Shown here one piece after another: positions 31,746 through 32,765 of a DNA stretch of 32,765 bases (its first letter is position 1; each line of letters begins with the position of its first letter). Source of the stretch: an uncultured Clostridia bacterium. Lineage in GTDB: Bacteria > Bacillota > Clostridia > Oscillospirales > Oscillospiraceae. The stretch covers positions 1 through 32,765 of the forward strand of contig CANPBB010000018.1 of NCBI GenBank assembly GCA_947572235.1, in the 5' to 3' direction. The notes under the pieces were generated by a model. That model made no database searches, was not told the origin of the DNA, and was given only the letters and a program-made list of their open reading frames with translations. The translations under genes and the position numbers were made by a program.

Positions 31746-32597
31746 TTATATAGCTACAGTTTGGATAGTTTGAGCAGCCCAAAAAGTTTTCCCCCGGCGG
31801 GAGCCCTTGGTTGCGGTACGCATAACAAGTGTCCCGCCACAGCATGGGCATAGTGCTTGGTCACTACTTGAATCATATGTAGCTGCATGTTTATTCTGCA
31901 TTTTCTGTTTGATATTTAGGATATGCAATACCTTTTCGGCTTCGTCCCGTTGGGTAAGGGGAAATAATATTTCAAATAGAGTGTCAATTTTTTGGGGTGA
32001 TAATTGTGTACCGGACTGTTTTATCTTTTGCCGGACAGCAGAAAGGAGATGCTTTTGATAGGTGATACAATGTTGCCCACTTGTCAAGGTAATATCTTTT
32101 AATGTACAGCGGTCACTAAATACGATAAACGAATAGAGAGGCAGTGTTTGGTCTTTAAGAAAAAGCTGAAGCCATTTCAAGTGCCCCTCATTTTGCAGCA
32201 CTGGATTGAAAAATTGAGTTTTTTGAGACCGCCCCTGTCCAATTGGCAAAGTCTGTGTCCAGTATTGTTGGGATTCTGTGCCAAAAATCCAGCCGCTGTA
32301 ATTTTTGGACTCAAATACATATATGCCCGATTCATGCAAAAGAACCACATCTAATTCTGTAGTTTCTCCATCCGCTTTTGGAACGTACACATTAAACAAA
32401 AATTTTTTATAGCCTATAAGTGGTTCAAGACATTGGTAAGTGTGGAATTCTCCTTGAAGGCCTTTATCTGACTGCAGGATTTCATAAGAGTTTTTGGTTT
32501 GCAGGTAATATTCGGTCTGCTCATATTTTTTCTTCTTCCTTATTTTGGTAAAAATATTGTATAAGACAATAGCAGCAAGAATCAATAAAATTTCCAT
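31746..32597 (-). CDS. NERD-domain membrane-anchored protein, C-terminal zinc ribbon frameshifted
   Basis: 283 residues from ATG 32597 with AGGGGGCTTGG upstream. A single N-terminal membrane helix (MEILLILAAIVLYNIF) is followed by a basic linker. The NERD (nuclease-related) domain spans ~45-165: GLQGEFHTYQCLEPLIGYKK, TELDVVLLHESGIYVFESKN and YSGWIFG, including the putative catalytic Asp and Glu-x-Lys. Near the end CPCCGGTLVMRTATKGS begins a topoisomerase-type zinc ribbon, but the second half appears only in another frame (FLGCSNYPNCSYIKNLSD, stop 31729-31731). A one-base change in 31781-31795 therefore removed its second Cys pair. As read, the protein ends in an unrelated tail. The nuclease-like role is by family only. 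Confidence 0.75.
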   Translation of the reverse strand: MEILLILAAIVLYNIFTKIRKKKKYEQTEYYLQTKNSYEILQSDKGLQGEFHTYQCLEPLIGYKKFLFNVYVPKADGETTELDVVLLHESGIYVFESKNYSGWIFGTESQQYWTQTLPIGQGRSQKTQFFNPVLQNEGHLKWLQLFLKDQTLPLYSFIVFSDRCTLKDITLTSGQHCITYQKHLLSAVRQKIKQSGTQLSPQKIDTLFEILFPLTQRDEAEKVLHILNIKQKMQNKHAATYDSSSDQALCPCCGGTLVMRTATKGSRRGKTFWAAQTIQTVAI

Positions 32598-32715
32598 TCC
32601 AAGCCCCCTATTCCCGATCTTTCACCATTATCTCTATAATAGCACAGAATTTAGAAGCATGAAAGAGTAAGTTTTACGGCAAGTTTGTTATAGTGCTGCA
32701 GCCTACAAACTAAAA

Positions 32716-32765
32716 TGTACCCATAAAACTGGACAGATGAAACTATGCCAACCCCAAAGAATGGA
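32716..32765 (+). mobile_element. Probable left end of an IS3-type insertion sequence, cut by window edge
   Basis: TGTACCCATAAAACTGGACA at 32716-32735 resembles the terminal inverted repeats of IS3-family elements, which commonly end in an AAACTGGACA motif. An ATG at 32745 opens a frame (MPTPKNG...) running off the window, possibly the orfA start. The rest of the element is outside, so the call cannot be confirmed here. Confidence 0.4.

Overview
The window looks like a chromosomal segment of a GC-rich, low-branching Firmicute of class Clostridia, most likely an Oscillospiraceae gut anaerobe (Flavonifractor/Oscillibacter-like). This is inferred from the gene set (S-layer/SLH surface proteins, IreB, a Re-citrate-synthase-type enzyme, a YmfF/YmfH-like M16 pair followed by lgt, a long-form IMP dehydrogenase), from AGGAGG-type ribosome binding sites, and from sigma-A-like promoters. 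No rRNA, tRNA or CRISPR array was seen.

Layout. (1) 1-3470: the 3' part of a large, codon-biased surface (probably S-layer) protein, then a lone phage-tail-like protein with 11-residue coiled-coil repeats. (2) 3540-6440: a decayed, AT-richer accessory stretch. It holds a frameshifted IS30-family transposase remnant abutting a decapitated MBOAT acyltransferase gene, an intact SGNH/DltD-like partner, and scraps of a mobile element (RepA_N-like initiator, AbrB/SpoVT-like N-terminus, tyrosine-recombinase C-terminus). (3) 6800-10550: a sodium:alanine symporter (-) and IMP dehydrogenase guaB (+), each with its own promoter and terminator. (4) 10600-12670: three immunity-type genes, an Imm22-like protein, a SUKH (SMI1/KNR4) protein and a second SUKH gene broken by a single-base frameshift. 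No toxin is visible. (5) 12674-16640: an NSS amino-acid transporter and a two-gene operon of a DUF885 lipoprotein and a gamma-carbonic-anhydrase-like protein. (6) 16647-19422: a zinc/cadmium-resistance operon on the minus strand in the order SmtB/CadC-type repressor, stand-alone HMA metallochaperone, P1B-type ATPase lacking its own HMA domain. A consensus promoter overlaps an SmtB-like operator, and a hairpin sits between chaperone and pump. (7) 19611-23291: a 1226-residue secreted SLH protein with five BIG2 Ig-like domains and five copies of an unfamiliar ~115-residue repeat; its first third differs clearly in base composition. (8) 23354-26720: a flavodoxin-type FMN reductase, a Re-citrate synthase/GntR operon with a perfect 24-bp palindrome covering the -10 box, and ireB. 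(9) 27117-31100: M16 peptidase pair and lgt, separated by a hairpin-rich spacer; both leaders carry a related 47-bp element. (10) 31167-end: a frameshifted DUF4375-like gene, a NERD-domain protein whose zinc ribbon is cut by a frameshift, and what looks like the left end of an IS3-type element at the window edge.

Housekeeping and transport genes are intact, while frame disruptions are confined to accessory genes. The least explained items are the paired 47-bp leader element, the novel tandem repeat of the SLH protein with its mosaic composition, the chaperone/pump attenuator, and the orphan immunity cluster.
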